Assembly (NCBI RefSeq): GCF_028640845.1
Contig: NC_080541.1
Span: 33,881,935 to 33,945,934 of the forward strand
DNA from: Ahaetulla prasina
Lineage: Eukaryota > Chordata > Lepidosauria > Squamata > Colubridae
Reading direction: 5' to 3'
DNA length: 64,000 bases
Shown here: positions 10,361-22,583 of the stretch, one piece after another
Numbering within the stretch: position 1 is the stretch's first letter
How the letters are laid out: each line of letters starts with the position of its first letter
Made by a program: the position numbers and the translations under genes
The notes under the pieces: model-generated
What the model saw: only the letters and a program-made list of their open reading frames with translations
Databases searched by the model: none
What the model was told of the DNA's origin: nothing

Positions 10361-11059
10361 ATTTCTCTGCAAAAAAAAAATAAAAAATAGTTCTCTAATC
10401 GGGAGGTGAAAAGGTGTACTATCAATGGGGCTACAACAGTATCAGCTTGATCCAGATTTTGCACTCCCAGAGCCTCCCAACTTTCATAGATATATTTGGC
10501 AGCAGTATTTTTTTTTCTTCTCTAAATGTTTGTGTACGCACATGGGTATGTGCGCACCCACAAAGCCTAAAATAGTCGTGTTATGTTTTTGATAGGCTTA
10601 TTGTACCTATTTTCAGAATATGGAACAATTAGATTACAACATCCTCAGGAGACTCCAATTGTTAAATAAAAGATTGAATATATAATTTAAGATTTCTCTT
10701 GTTAAGTTCTTAAATCGTGCCATTAATTTTCAGATAGCCCAGTAAAATGACTAGGTTGTTTTTCTTCTTCTGAATCTTTCTGACAGACAATGCCTACCAT
10801 TTGCTGTATAACTTTGTTTTTCCCACAGTTGTTCTCAACTCACTTCAAAAACCATGCATTCCATCGTTTTTGAAAAATGCCAGAAAAGGTTTATATAAAT
10901 ATTATGAAAGAATTCTAATAGTCAAAGGAAGAAGCAACAGAATACAAGAGATGTGAAGCAAACATTTTTCAGGGAAAGGGAGAGGAAAAATTAAATGACA
11001 GTACTACACAGAAGATTTTTGAGGCTTATTTTGAAAGCTATAAAATAGATGCAACAATA
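10361..11059. other. intergenic, nothing recognised
   Basis: Between two CR1 copies in opposite orientation; no motif identified. Confidence 0.5.
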
Positions 11060-11820
11060 AGATACAGAAGGATCTTGACAGACTTGAACATTGAGCGCTA
11101 TCTAACAAAATGAAATTCAATGGTGAAAAAAGCAAGGTTCTACATTTAGGCAAGGAAAACAAAATGTACAGGTACAGTATACCGTGAGAGGGATCTTGGA
11201 GTCCTAGTGGACAACCATTTAAATATGAGCCAGCAGTGTGCAGCTGCTGCCAAAAAAGCCAACACAGTTCTAGGCTGCATCAACAGAGAGATAGAATCAA
11301 GATCACGTGAAGTGTTAACACCACTTTATAATGCTTTGGTAAGGCCATACTTGGAATACTGCATTCAGTTTTGGTCGCCACGATGTAAAAAAGATGCTGA
11401 GACTCTAGAAAGAGTGCAGAGAAAAGCAACAAAGATGATTAGGGGACTGGAGGCTAAAACATATAAAGAATGGTTGCTGGAACTGGATATGTCTAGTCTT
11501 ATGAAAAGGACTGGGGAGACATGATAGCAGTGTTCCAATATCTCAGGGGTTGCCACAAAGAAGAGAGAGTCAAGCTATTCTCCAAAGCACCTGAGGGTAG
11601 AACAAGAAGCAATGGGTGGAAACTAATTAAGGAGAGAAGCAACTTAGAACTAAGGAGAAATTTCCTGACAGAACAATTAATCAGTGGAACAACTTGCCTG
11701 CAGAAGTTGTGAATGCTCCAACACTGGAAATTTTCAAGAAGATATTGGATAACCATTTGTCTGAAGTGGTGTAGGGTTTCCTGCCTAAGCAGGGGGTTGG
11801 ACTAGAGGGCCCCTTCCAAT
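11060..11820 (+). mobile_element. CR1-type LINE, end of ORF2 and 3' UTR
   Basis: The longest CR1 copy in the window. It encodes [11 protein letters not shown], then [30 protein letters not shown] and, after a frame break near 11515, [15 protein letters not shown] and SNGWKLIKERSNLELRR. It is 5'-truncated inside the reverse transcriptase and continues into a long ATTCT microsatellite. Confidence 0.92.
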
Positions 11821-11823
11821 TCT

Positions 11824-11959
11824 GTTATTCTATTCTATTCTATTCTATTCTATTCTATTCTATTCTATTCTATTCTATTCTATTCTATTCTAGTCTAGTC
11901 TAGTCTAGTCTAGTCTATTCTATTCTATTCTATTCTATTCTATTCTATTCTATTCTATT
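11824..11959 (+). repeat. (ATTCT)n microsatellite on a CR1 tail, with an AGTCT block
   Basis: About 136 bp of the 5-bp unit ATTCT directly after the CR1 3' end. A run of AGTCT units near 11891-11917 replaces the regular unit, showing that a point variant was amplified within the array. Confidence 0.95.
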
Positions 11960-12169
11960 TTGTATATATGTACTTGGGAATAAGGCTTGTGCTAAACAAG
12001 AATAGATATGCCTAGAACATCAATATAAGAAACAGAAAAATATATTCCATGTCAAATTATTACTACTAACTTAAATGAGGTTTATTCCTGAGTAGATTTA
12101 GGATAATAGCTTGAAACCACAAAATGTATTCCAAGATAAGCTTTGTGCTTATGTACCATGTAAGTTAAT

Positions 12170-12500
12170 AGAATCTTAGAATCATAAGATTAGAAGGTCC
12201 ATTCCCTATGCTGGCTGGGGAAGTATGGGAGTTGAAGTCTACACATCACAAACTCACCAAGAGAAATAGTGATCTAATCCAATTCTTGCCCCAGCTAGAG
12301 TTCTCCACAAATAACTGTTTATCTTTGCTTGAAAACTTCCAGAGCCAGAATACTCACAACTGCAGGAGAGAGGTTATTTCATTGTTTAATAGTTCTCATG
12401 GTCAGAAAATTCCTCCTGATATTGGCATTAAGGAGAATAAATCCTCAGATGGATGTACTTTTATGGCTGCCAAAAGTTGCGAATGCAAGCTTTGAAGGTC
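12170..12500 (-). mobile_element. old CR1-type fragment interrupted by a palindromic MITE fragment
   Basis: Reverse-strand similarity to the CR1 3' region is visible in the block around 12295-12450 (ATTGTTTAATAGTTCTCATG, AATTCCTCCTGAT). At 12207-12250 the sequence GCTGGCTGGGGAAG...GGGAGTTGAAGT belongs to the palindromic family also found at 20398-20534. Confidence 0.55.
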
Positions 12501-13844
12501 ACCCATTATCCATCAACTATACTAAGTGCAGCATTTGGCTGACCTTGATGGATTGAAAATCTCCAACTTAAAAAGAGCTTAGTAGTTCAAGTGATGTCAA
12601 AACAAGGTATTTATGTGGACTGCTCTTTGCAACTGATAAACTGAATGAAGGCAACTAATTTGCAAAGCCAATCTGTTAATTGTGATAGTTTACTGTGTAA
12701 ATTACTTATCTTGATAGTTCTTGATGCAAGAACTTGCATCAAGCTTCATCTTGCATCCAGACTTAGCCAAATGTAAATAAGTTTTATTTAAACCAATGCT
12801 TTTAACTATCTTTTAATGATTGTAATGTGTTTATTATTATAAATAGTATTAATTCTCCATTCAGCTTAGTCCTAATATCTACTTGTCATTTTTGAGGATT
12901 GAATTCACTTGTGGTCTGTTCTACAATAAGATGTTTGTTTGGAATTACCAAACCAAGTTAATTTTTGTACTTTGTAAACCTTTGTAAACCATAGTTTACA
13001 AAGTTTATTAGCATGTTGTGTGAACTCAGGCAGTAGTAGTTTCTTTAATAAGTTGTACTGCCTAATTTAAAGTAGAAGGTGTTAGTTTCACCCTGTTGTA
13101 TAAAGAAGATGACTTTCCTTATGGATCTTCAGTTAAGAAGATTAGTTTTTCAGGTAAGAAGAAATGATGTCATGAAGTTGCTCCAAGTCATGTCTTTAAA
13201 TGTTTTAATCCAGAATATTCTGCTACTAATGCTATCCTTGCCCTTATGGTTCAGGGTGGCATAAAACTACCTAAAACCTTTGTCATAATGCTTTCTGGTT
13301 GACATTGAGTAAGTAACAACTGAATGATAGTCTATTGATGATCTACTAGTGTGTTTAATATTCTTCGTATGGTAAGACGCTAAGCACAAAATAAACTGGT
13401 AATTGTGAATAATCTTGGGGGGGGAGGCATAAAGGGCAAATAAATACTATTGCAAGCCCATCTCTTCCATCATTCAACTCATGATAAGAAGGATTACTTA
13501 GTTTATATTTCCAGTTCTGTTTCTGAAGATGAATTTGGATAAAGTTGAACTCCAAAGGAAACAGGGCTTTGTGGCTTTTTAAAATCTCCTCAAACGTAAA
13601 TGCTTATGCTTAGAAATGGGCCCTTTTAAACAAACTGTCAAACTATAACAACGGCTATAGAAAAGTTAGCCATGACAAACTTTGCAGTCATCAGTGTTTT
13701 GTGGAAGGGAATGACAAATACAGTACTGTACTTATGGTTGAGGAGAAGGCACAAAAAATATCCTCCTTTAGTGCTCAAATATCAAGCAAGATCTCATCTG
13801 TCCCAGGCAATTAATCTACAGGTTGAGACTTGTTATATAAATAT
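12501..13844. other. intergenic, nothing recognised
   Basis: Contains a small inverted repeat around 12720-12760 (TTGATGCAAG and CTTGCATCAA) and no gene signal. Confidence 0.5.
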
Positions 13845-14215
13845 ATTTATTTATTTTATTATTTATTTATTCGATTTTTTATACCGCCCTTCTCCCGAAG
13901 GACTCAGGGCGGTGTACAGCCAAAAATAAAAACAAACAATACAATATACAATTTAAAATACAAATTAAAAAAACTTATTTTATAATTGGCCTAAAAAACT
14001 TTAAAATATATAAAACTAAAACCCCCTTAAAATTAATAATAGATAATTTAAAATCAATAAAATTTAAGCCAGCCCCGCGCGAATGAAAAGATGTGTCTTC
14101 AGTTCGCGGCGGAAGGTCCGAAGGTCAGGTATTTGGCGTAAACCCGGGGGAAGCTTGTTCCAGAGTGTGGGAGCCCCCACAGAGAAGGACCTTCCCCTGG
14201 GGTATAATGTGGCTT
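13845..14215 (-). mobile_element. L2-like LINE 3' end fragment
   Basis: On the reverse strand this is the end of the ORF (WNELPPG-type region) and the A/T-rich 3' UTR. It ends in the hairpin formed by ACCGCCCTGAGTCCTTCGGG and AGGGCGGTAT, then an AAATA-rich tail. Same family as 41255-43084. Confidence 0.8.
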
Positions 14216-15111
14216 GTTCAATTTGGGTTTAGGTTGCTGAATAAACTCAGCCATCATGATTTGTAAATTGTAGTTTATGGTTCAGTGTGATTTGTGAATC
14301 CAGTTTTATGACTCTGCCAGCAAACCAGATGAAGGAAATCATGTGACATTGTCCATTTGATAGGTAGGTGCCATTGGTGTATGAAGAAGCAAAATAACAT
14401 CAGATTAAACATCATTATGGAATCCTATAATCCTGATATTGGATTGGCTTCAGTCCTGCTGGTCTTCTATAAAGCACTGAAGACCTGGATGTGCTCCAGG
14501 GCATGGAGTCGGTGGCAAGATGCTTGAAGGTCCATTAGTGTTACTGTCCTGTCAGGTGTTTATTGCATTTGTTCATTGCAACCATCATACATTTTTATGC
14601 TTTGTTGATATTGTCCTTATATTGTTTTAATGTGTTGTTAGCCAGCCAGAATTGTATCTGAGAGATGGGTGGCCGTATAAATCAATTTAATACACAAAGA
14701 ACAAAGAACAAAGCCATTGACCAATATTAATTTTGCAATCACTCATAATTTAATGTGTTTTCTTTTATTGCTGTTATTTATTATTGTGAGGCTGTACTGC
14801 TGTTGCATTCTGTTGGTTGCTGTGAAATCTCTCTCTAAAAGCAAAACCCCCATGCTAAATAAATGAAATATTTGCTTGGTTAAGACAATCTCCAATGCAT
14901 CCTGGAGGTCAGGGGCTGTTGGATATGGCCCTTCCATATTGGAGTAAGAGACCAACATCAAAGAGAAAATTTGACATTGCTTTTCCAATCCACATGGCCA
15001 TTACATTGTTATCTTTTGAGATAGGTATAACGTAATACAAAATTCAGGAAATATAACAAAAGCAAGTTCACACCAATATAGTTCACTTTCTTTCTCTACA
15101 GTTTTCAATAC
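14216..15111. other. intergenic, nothing recognised
   Basis: No coding or repeat family identified. Confidence 0.5.
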
Positions 15112-15119
15112 ATGTAAGT

Positions 15120-15426
15120 CAGTGGTGGGTTTCAAAATTTTTTAGTACTGGTTTTGTGGGTGTGGCTTGGTGGGCATGGCATGGCTTGGTGGGCGTGGCT
15201 TCGTGGGCGTGGCAGGGGAAGAATACTGTAAAATCTCCATTCCCTCCCCAATCCAGGGGAAGGTTACTACAAAATCCCCATTTCCTCCCTATCAGCTGGG
15301 ACTTGGGAGGAAGAGAATAGATGGGGGTGGGCCAGTCAGAATTTTTACTACCGGTTCTCCAAACTACTCAAAATTTCTGCTACTGGTTCTCCAGAACTGG
15401 TCAGAACCTCCTGAAACCCACCTCTG
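15120..15426. mobile_element. hAT-like MITE with perfect 8-bp target duplication
   Basis: Starts CAGTGGTGGGTTTCA, ends TGAAACCCACCTCTG, flanked by ATGTAAGT on both sides (15112-15119, 15427-15434). GTGGGCGTGGC repeats lie inside. Confidence 0.92.
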
Positions 15427-15434
15427 ATGTAAGT

Positions 15435-16454
15435 CATTCTTAATAACTCCCTGGTAGACACTTCTCAGATATGACGGACATGACAAATCTTAGGCTATTT
15501 TTTTTTATGTGCATTGCACATGTGTTGCACATAAAAAATGGTACAGCTTAAATCCCCCTGTCATGGCCATCAATTTTTGTGGACACCCCAGCATGTCTTC
15601 GTATATTGCCATTCTCTCTTTTTCAGGATGTAGCCAACCTGTGCTTTCTTGGTCTTCCTCTTCCTAGTGATCCATTCGCTCTTCCTTCCTATATTTGTTT
15701 CGTAATTTGATCTTCATTCATTTTCTCCATAGGACCACATTACTTTTTGGAGTGGTCACTGCCCTGTGACCAACATGCATCTTTCATTAACATCTGGAAG
15801 AGAGGCTGCTTTAGATAAGCTAGTTCTTCCCACTTACTCTTACAAGCTATGAGTTAACAAACTTCCAACTCTTATCCCAGTTAAATGTAATTATTTCCCT
15901 TTTTTGACATGGGGGTATACCGTGCTTACTATACACTTAATCCCCATTAATACCTAACTTTCCTTTGTTGATGCCTAAATTGAGCAATTTGAGGGGGGAG
16001 GGAGAAAGATAGGTTGCAGGGCTAGAAAACCTGCCCAATGAAAGCAACCCCTTTATGAGATGTGTTCTGAAACACTTGCCTGCCAATAGAGCTCACCAGG
16101 CTGTCATATCCTTCTAATGCTATAAGTATATTCAAGGGCAATCTCGTAATAAATCTTTTTCAAGATTTATTGCTGTCCTGGCATCTGCCTTAGTGTTCTT
16201 GTTCTTTCATATCCATCCTACATCAAGTGTTGACGCACAGATTAAAGACAATAGTCAATGACTTTAATATTCCGTTCACATTCATTCCTGATCATCCCTC
16301 TTCTTCTTTTACCATATCCATTTCTTATGCACTGCATTCCCGTTGCAGCTTCACATGGGCGAAAAATATCCTATACCTGTAATTCTAGTCTATTCATTTC
16401 ATTAATGTTGACTTTTTGTTCTCTTGTTTTAATCCTGCCTTTATTACTTTTATA
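15435..16454. other. intergenic, nothing recognised
   Basis: No coding or repeat family identified. Confidence 0.5.
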
Positions 16455-16600
16455 AATAACCCAAGATGACAAACATGCCCAATGTTCCTACTATGTTCCC
16501 TGTTTCCATTGCGAGGTGGGCTAGGTTGAAAGAGAATGACTGGCCCAAGGTCATCCAGCTGGTTTCTGCCATATGCCTTCCCAGGCACACTTCACAAATA
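16455..16600 (-). mobile_element. possible SINE fragment, reverse orientation
   Basis: GAGGTGGGCTAGGTTGAAAG and CTGGCCCAAGGTCATCCAGC match the body of squamate SINEs; the ends are unclear. Confidence 0.4.
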
Positions 16601-16839
16601 AATCCCTCTGCAGGTTTTTGCATTGACTCCTGCCATCTTCCCTTTGCAGAAGGAACCAGTAACGGCATTCTTTCAATTGTCAGTCTTCACAAACATTTAA
16701 ATGGACAGTACTACAGCCATTCCATAATCAAGTCACATCCATATTTTAATATTTTCCCAGCATGCAGCCACCCTGTTTTTCTCATTCCATTTAGGATTAA
16801 TTTTCTTGGCCACTAACATTTTCTGCCAACCTAGCAGTT

Positions 16840-17066
16840 TTGAAAGCACGTAAAAATGCAAGTAGAAAAAATAGGGACCACCTTTGGTGGGAAGGTAACA
16901 GCGTTCCGTGCGCCTTTGGCGTTGAGTCATGCCGGTCACATGACCACAGAGATATCTTCAGACAGCGTTGGCTCTTCGGCTTTGAAACGGAGATGAGCAC
17001 CGCCCCCTAGAGTCGGCAACGACTAGCACGTATGTGCAAGGGGAACCTTTACCTTTACCTTTAACA
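16840..17066. mobile_element. squamate interspersed repeat with TTTACC tail, class uncertain
   Basis: The block CACCTTTGGTGGGAAGGTAA, GGTCACATGACCACAGAGAT, CGCCCCCTAGAGTCGGCAAC ends in AACCTTTACCTTTACCTTTA. I recognise it as a common squamate repeat but cannot name its class safely. Confidence 0.6.
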
Positions 17067-18577
17067 TTTATAGAGCTTGTGTCAATTCCACCCATTATTC
17101 CTTCACAAATTTCTAAAATTCTTCCAGCATTCTCTTAGTTTAGTTTAATCTACATTATTTATTCAGTTTAATTTTTAATTTTCTTCACTGCACTGGAAGC
17201 TCTTTGTTTACACTTGTTTTACTTGTTTTCAAAACAAATTTCTGTATTCTAAAAAAAATTTCCTTATTGTTTTATATGTTTTCTTTGCATTTTTAATTTT
17301 AACTGTAATTTACTCTCTCTGGCTACATAACTTTTATAACATTTTCTTTCTATATACTTTACACAATATGTTCTACCCCCATTTTTAACAGCAATGTTTC
17401 TCTGTAATAGCTATAAAAATGGTCTGGGTCTATTCAGAACTGCTTGTTATCCTTCTAACCTTTTCTTTCAATCTTGCATAATAAATAATCAAATGAATCC
17501 TGCTTTTAGATTTTATATTAATCCCTTTTCATATGTATGCATTAGCAGACTTATGCTTAACCCACATGTTCCAAACAAATTGTTCTCTTCCTAAAGAGAT
17601 GATTACAAAAACAATAAACTGGGAGTCTGATTGGCTGAATCAATTAATTATCTCCATATGATTAGACCACATTCATTTGGATCTCTTACATCAACCTTTT
17701 CTCTTAGTTTCGTCAACAAATCTCTCCCTCCTTCCCTTTCTCCCTCCCTCTCTCCTTCCCTCTCTCCTGGGCATCCTCAGATGGATTTACAGATATTGGT
17801 CTCTACTGCTCATCATGGCTTTGGTCAATCTGGAATTCTGGATTCTGGAAATTCTAAAAATGGAGCATGATGGGAGTTTGGCAAGGCTTTTCTAGATCTG
17901 GTCCAGTAAAAGCTGCTTCATTCATAGAAGCATTTCAAATGCTTTTAGGTGATATCATGGGAAAACAATTATAATATTCTTTAAAGGCTCTGCCAACAAA
18001 AGGCTCTGATAATTTGGAGGTATCAAAATACAGTTTGAGCTATTTCATATTTCTGTTTTACATCTGTTTTTATACGCTTATGGATGCCCCTGTTAGAACC
18101 TCAAAGGAACTTAACCAGAGGCAATTACAAGTGATTTGCATGCCGATTTAGAGTATTCTGTTTGTACTGGTTAGATTAATTTTAAGGAAATGAGCACATA
18201 AGCTGCCTAATAGAAATTTTGGACTGGGAGATGCAAGTAATGCCTCATCTTCTCTGACCACTACATTAAAAAAAGAAAACTTCTGGACTTCGTGCTCATT
18301 TCTGATGAATATCAATGCTAAAGGACATTTTCACTGAATCCCAAGAAGAAAGCTTTCTTGAATGAATAATGAATGAAATTTGTGAGAAGCACAGAAAGAC
18401 AAGGTTCCTTTTCTCTTGAAAACAAAAAACACGATGTTCTGGAAAGCAGCTGTGATTATAGAATAAAATATGCATTGCCCATTCAGTCAGTAGAATACAA
18501 AATGCAACAGTGGTATGTGACTGGCTAAAATGGTCTAAGTACATATTTTGTTATTTATGCTGCGATGTTTGAGTATG
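17067..18577. other. intergenic, nothing recognised
   Basis: A short CTCCCT-rich tract near 17725-17770 is the only notable composition. Confidence 0.5.
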
Positions 18578-18705
18578 GAGAACCAGTTTGGTGTAGTAGT
18601 TAAGGAATCATGCTACAAACTGAAAGCCTGTAAGTTTGAGGGCCTGTCTTAGGGACAAGGCTGGGTAACTAGAGTAGCCAGTCTTTCTCTTAGGAAGGAG
18701 GCAGT
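18578..18705 (+). mobile_element. Sauria-type tRNA SINE fragment
   Basis: AACCAGTTTGGTGTAGTAGT-TAAGG is the typical start of the squamate SINE family with GTGTAGTGGTTAAGG box A, followed by a degenerate box B and CTTAGGAAGGAGGCAGT. The 3' part is lost at the CR1 boundary. Confidence 0.7.
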
Positions 18706-18714
18706 CTTCAAGAC

Positions 18715-19076
18715 TTGGACATATGCCTAGTTTAATGAAAAGAAGGACTAGGGGAGACATGATAGCAGTGTTCCAATATCTCAGGGGTTGCTACAAAGAA
18801 GAGGGAGTCAAACTATTCTCCAAAGCACCTGAGGGTAGAACAAGAAGCAATGGGTGGAAACTAATCAAGGAGAGATGCAACTTAGAACTAAGGAGAAATT
18901 TCCTGACGGTTAGAACAATTAATCAGTGGAACAACTTGCCTGCAGAAGTTGTAAATGTTCCAACACTGGAAATTTTTAAGAAAATGTTGGATAGCCATTT
19001 GTCTAAAATGGTGTAGGGTTTCTTACCTGGGCAGGGGGTTGGACTAGAAGACCTCCAAGGTCCCTTCCAACTCTGA

Positions 19077-19077
<1 letters not shown>
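18715..19077 (+). mobile_element. CR1-type LINE 3' fragment
   Basis: Encodes [20 protein letters not shown] through VPTLEIFKKMLDSHLSKM, then the typical terminus GGACTAGAAGACCTCCAAGG. It is followed directly by an (ATT)n array. Confidence 0.9.

Positions 19078-19154
<77 letters not shown>
19078..19154 (+). repeat. (ATT)n microsatellite on a CR1 tail
   Basis: About 25 uninterrupted ATT units immediately after the CR1 3' end. Confidence 0.95.
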
Positions 19155-19156
<2 letters not shown>

Positions 19157-19281
19157 GAATGAAAGAGAAAGAGAGAGAGACAGAGAGAGAGGGGGGGAGA
19201 GAGAGGGAGGGAAAAGAAAGAAAGGAAGGAAGGAAGGAAGGAAAGAAAGAAAGAAAGAAAGAAAGAAAGAAAAAGAAAGAT
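19155..19281. repeat. purine-rich simple repeat (GA, GGAA, GAAA)
   Basis: A compound run of GAGA, GGGA, GGAA and GAAA units next to the ATT array. Frames through it are low-complexity artefacts. Confidence 0.9.
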
Positions 19282-20397
19282 GCTGCATTATTTTAAATTT
19301 GTATGCAAATTGTGTTTCACAGTCTTTTGGTACAAGACCTACAAGCATTATTCTGAATTTTTACTGGCACAATATTTTACCCTCTTTTCCCCAACAATGA
19401 AAGAAACACCTCCTAATTATTTGTGTCTATATAATTAAGTAGAATGGGGTAATTCATAAACCAAGGGTGGGTTTCTGAAAACCCTTCAGTTCATGAGCTG
19501 TAAGCAGGATGCTGGGCTATAATGGAAGTTACTACTTTAAAAAATGGAAAACTTTAACTGCCTTTTCCTGAACTATTTGCTTACTTTGATAGGAGCTAGC
19601 TATATCTTTCTAAGGGCAGGTCTGGTGAAGACTTAAATTATGTGGACATCTATAGACAGTGTATTCATCTCTCCCATTTTGATAAATCCTTTTGATTCAT
19701 CATAAAGCTGACAAAAAATGAAACATCAGATAATAACAAAACAGAAAGCAGAACTAATTACATAAGAGAAAAGAAGAAGACAACCCTACATGGAATGTTT
19801 TTCTTCCCAAATTATAGCAAACATTCAGTTTGATATCAATCACAGTGGGAGAGCATAATCCAGAATATGTTTATATTCTTTGGCATAATAAACACTTTCA
19901 ACTGTAGCTGAAGAGGTCATTGAGTTTAGAACTGTTGCTCATATTTCACAGAAACATGCTCGATTTTATCCATTACATAATCTTTGGAATGCTTGAAAAC
20001 ATATTAAAGTTATGCTGTTGCCTGCTTTTGTGCACCACAGGAACAAATAAGACTGGAATTTGTATAGACCTTTTGAGGTTATTTGATGGAAGGGAAAAAC
20101 AGTTCGTCCTAAGGATGGTTAGATCCCCTAGACTAGACAAATGGAGCTTTCTAAAAGAATGGAGTTAGCACTTCAAACTTTGTTTTTGCTCTGTAAATTG
20201 TAAGTAGAAAACTTGATATATGCATCTGGAGTTTTAACATTTGTATTTTGAGGATGTGCATCATTTTTGGTTTTTTCCTCCTGCTGAGTTAGCACTTATT
20301 CACTCATTGTTGAATCAGCAGAAAATTATACCAGTGTGATATTTGCTGTCCTTATTATTGAGTCCAATAATAAGTCCAATAATATTGAGGCCTGCTG
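19282..20397. other. intergenic, nothing recognised
   Basis: No coding or repeat family identified. Confidence 0.5.
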
Positions 20398-20534
20398 CAG
20401 TGTTTTTCAACCTTGGCAACTTTAGATGTGTGGATTTCAACTCCCAGAATTCCCCAACCTGTACGGCTGGCTGGGGAATTCTGGGAGTTGAAGTCCACAC
20501 ATCTTAAAGTTGTCAAGGTTAAGGCTGGAAACTG
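20398..20534. mobile_element. palindromic hAT-like MITE
   Basis: Almost the whole element is one palindrome: TTTTCAACCTTGGCAACTTT...TCAACTCCCAGAATTCCCC and its reverse complement GGGGAATTCTGGGAGTTGAA...AGTTGTCAAGGTT. No matching flanking 8-mer was found. Related fragments lie at 12207-12250 and 32286-32530. Confidence 0.7.
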
Positions 20535-21138
20535 TAGACTTTTTGCTGAAAATGGATAAAAACGATGATTTCTGAATTTGCTGATTGAAAAGAGTTGAAC
20601 ATGGGAAGAAGTGAAGTATGTCATGTAATCTAGGTGGGGAGGAGTCACAATATTATAAATATATTTGAAACTGTTTTAAGGAAAATGAGTCATTGCTTCT
20701 TTAAATAGCTCATTTCTTTTTGTGTTCTTCAATATTGCACTTTTCTTCTCTTCTCTTTTCCTTACCTCTCCTTTCCTTTATTTTTTTTTACTTTATTCAA
20801 TTTGTCATAAATTAGGGCATAAAAGAGGATTCTAATTTGAGTAAAATTTTAATTTCTCTTTGTTAAAAGTTAAAATCTTCAGTATCAGTAAAATTTCTTA
20901 TGCTGACACCAGGATTCATTGACAGGCAAACAGAGGAAAAATATAGGACAAATTAACAAGGAAAGGACTGCTCTTTAGTTGCCAGATACTGCTATGACCT
21001 TCAGTTCTCACCGAAAGAGCTGATTCTTACTTCTGATCCCAGGCAGGATGAATGTTTTTAAATCAGATGACCTCATACTTTACATTTCATTTAAAAGATG
21101 AGTTTATTTAGCAGGTGAGTTTATTCATATTTTTGTTC
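20535..21138. other. intergenic, nothing recognised
   Basis: A CTTTTC-rich stretch near 20735-20790; otherwise plain sequence. Confidence 0.5.
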
Positions 21139-21146
21139 CTCTAGGG

Positions 21147-21497
21147 CAGGGGTGTCAAACTCAAGGCCCGGGGGCTGGATCTGGCCCGCAGGGTGCTTGG
21201 ATCTGGCCCTTGGTGCCGCCCTGGAAATAGTGAAGGATTGGCCCATGGTCTTCTGCCAGTGAAAACAGAGCGGTCCTCCCGAGCCCCGTTTTCACTGGCA
21301 GAAGGTTGCAGGAGGCCATTGCAGCCAAAAACTAAGCTCGGGAGCCCATTATCTCTGGTAGAGCTCTCGGGCCACCACAGGCACCCCCAAGACGAGTGAC
21401 ATTGAGCTGGCCATGCCCACCCTGGCCATTCTCACCCTGACCCTCTGAGGTCAACACAACCCTGATGCGGCCCTCAATGAAATTGAGTTTGACCCTG
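21147..21497. mobile_element. hAT-like MITE with perfect 8-bp target duplication
   Basis: Starts CAGGGGTGTCAAACTCAAGG, ends GAGTTTGACCCTG, flanked by CTCTAGGG (21139-21146 and 21498-21505). A G/C-rich interior with no transposase. Confidence 0.92.
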
Positions 21498-21799
21498 CTC
21501 TAGGGTCATGCAAGACAATTCCCATTAGCATTGTTCCAGTCTTGGATAAGTCTGGAAATGATCCCAAGTCTGAATGAGCTGTCTGATATTATTGGCTGTA
21601 TTTTATATGCTAGACTGCAGTAGATTCTGCAAAGCATGGGCTATGCTTGCCAGAGAGTCACATATTTTGAAAAGGGAAACATGATACCAGACATACAGCA
21701 TTTGAGATAGATTTCTGAATAATACAGGGATCGGCTCTGCAAAAGAAGACAGAAAGTCCCTCCCCCTTCTTGTACCTCACACTTATCATTATAAGCGTT

Positions 21800-22081
21800 A
21801 CCTACAGTATGTGATCAAAATTTGGGTGCTTGGCAACTGGCATGTATTTATGACAGTGGTAGCACCCAGGGATCATGTGATCACCATTTGTGACCTGCCC
21901 AGCCAGCTTCTGACAATGGGGGAAGCTGGATTTCCTTAATGACCACCTAATTCACTTAATGACTGCAATTATTTGCATAACAACTATGGCATAAAGATCA
22001 TAAAATTGAGCACAACTCACTTATCTTGCTTAACAGAAGAAATTCTAGCCTCAGTTTTGGTCATAAGTCAGGGACTAGCTG
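21800..22081. mobile_element. truncated Tc1/mariner-like MITE
   Basis: Shares GCTTGGCAACTGGCATGTAT, CCAGCCAGCTTCTGACAATG and the right end GTCATAAGTCAGGGACTAGCTG with the family at 3293 and 57123. The left end is missing. Confidence 0.6.
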
Positions 22082-22115
22082 TATATATATTTTGTTCCAG
22101 AACATTGATCTAGAG

Positions 22116-22279
22116 CAGGGGTCCCCAACTCCCAGTCCATGGTCTGTGGCATTCCAGCAACCAGGGCGCACAAACAAGCAAAGCCCCATCTGTGGGATGC
22201 AGGCAGCATATGAAATCATGCCCCCTCTGGTCCGCAGATAAACCTCTCTCCCTGATGCCCAAAAGGTTGAGGGTCACTG
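22116..22279. mobile_element. hAT-like MITE, CAGGGGTCCCCAACTCC group
   Basis: Starts CAGGGGTCCCCAACTCCC, ends AAGGTTGAGGGTCACTG. The flanks ATCTAGAG and ATCTGATT share only the first half. Related to 56668-56856. Confidence 0.65.
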
Positions 22280-22300
22280 ATCTGATTCTAAGATCTACAG

Positions 22301-22583
22301 CAGGGGTGTCAAACTCAAGGCCCTGGGGCCAGATCTGGCCCACAGGGTGCTTAGATCTGACCCACAGGCCTGCTCTGGAAACAGCGAAGGACCGGCCCGC
22401 GGTGCCTCTTCCAGCGAAAAGGGAGCTCTCTCCCGAGCGGCCCTCCTGTTTTCGCTGGCAGAGGGCTGCAGGAGGCAGTTGCAGCCCAAAACGGAGCCTT
22501 GATGAGTGACATTGAGCTGACCATGCCCCCTGTGCCCACAAGGTCAAATACAATCCTCAATGAAATTAATTTTGTCACCCCTG
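22301..22583. mobile_element. hAT-like MITE with perfect 8-bp target duplication
   Basis: Starts CAGGGGTGTCAAACTCAAGG, ends ATTTTGTCACCCCTG, flanked by ATCTACAG (22293-22300 and 22584-22591). Lies 21 bp from another MITE. Confidence 0.92.

Noticed and set aside
12950..13000. Repeated TTTGTAAACC as a regulatory element
   Set aside because: A short local duplication with an inverted copy in A/T-rich DNA; nothing supports function.
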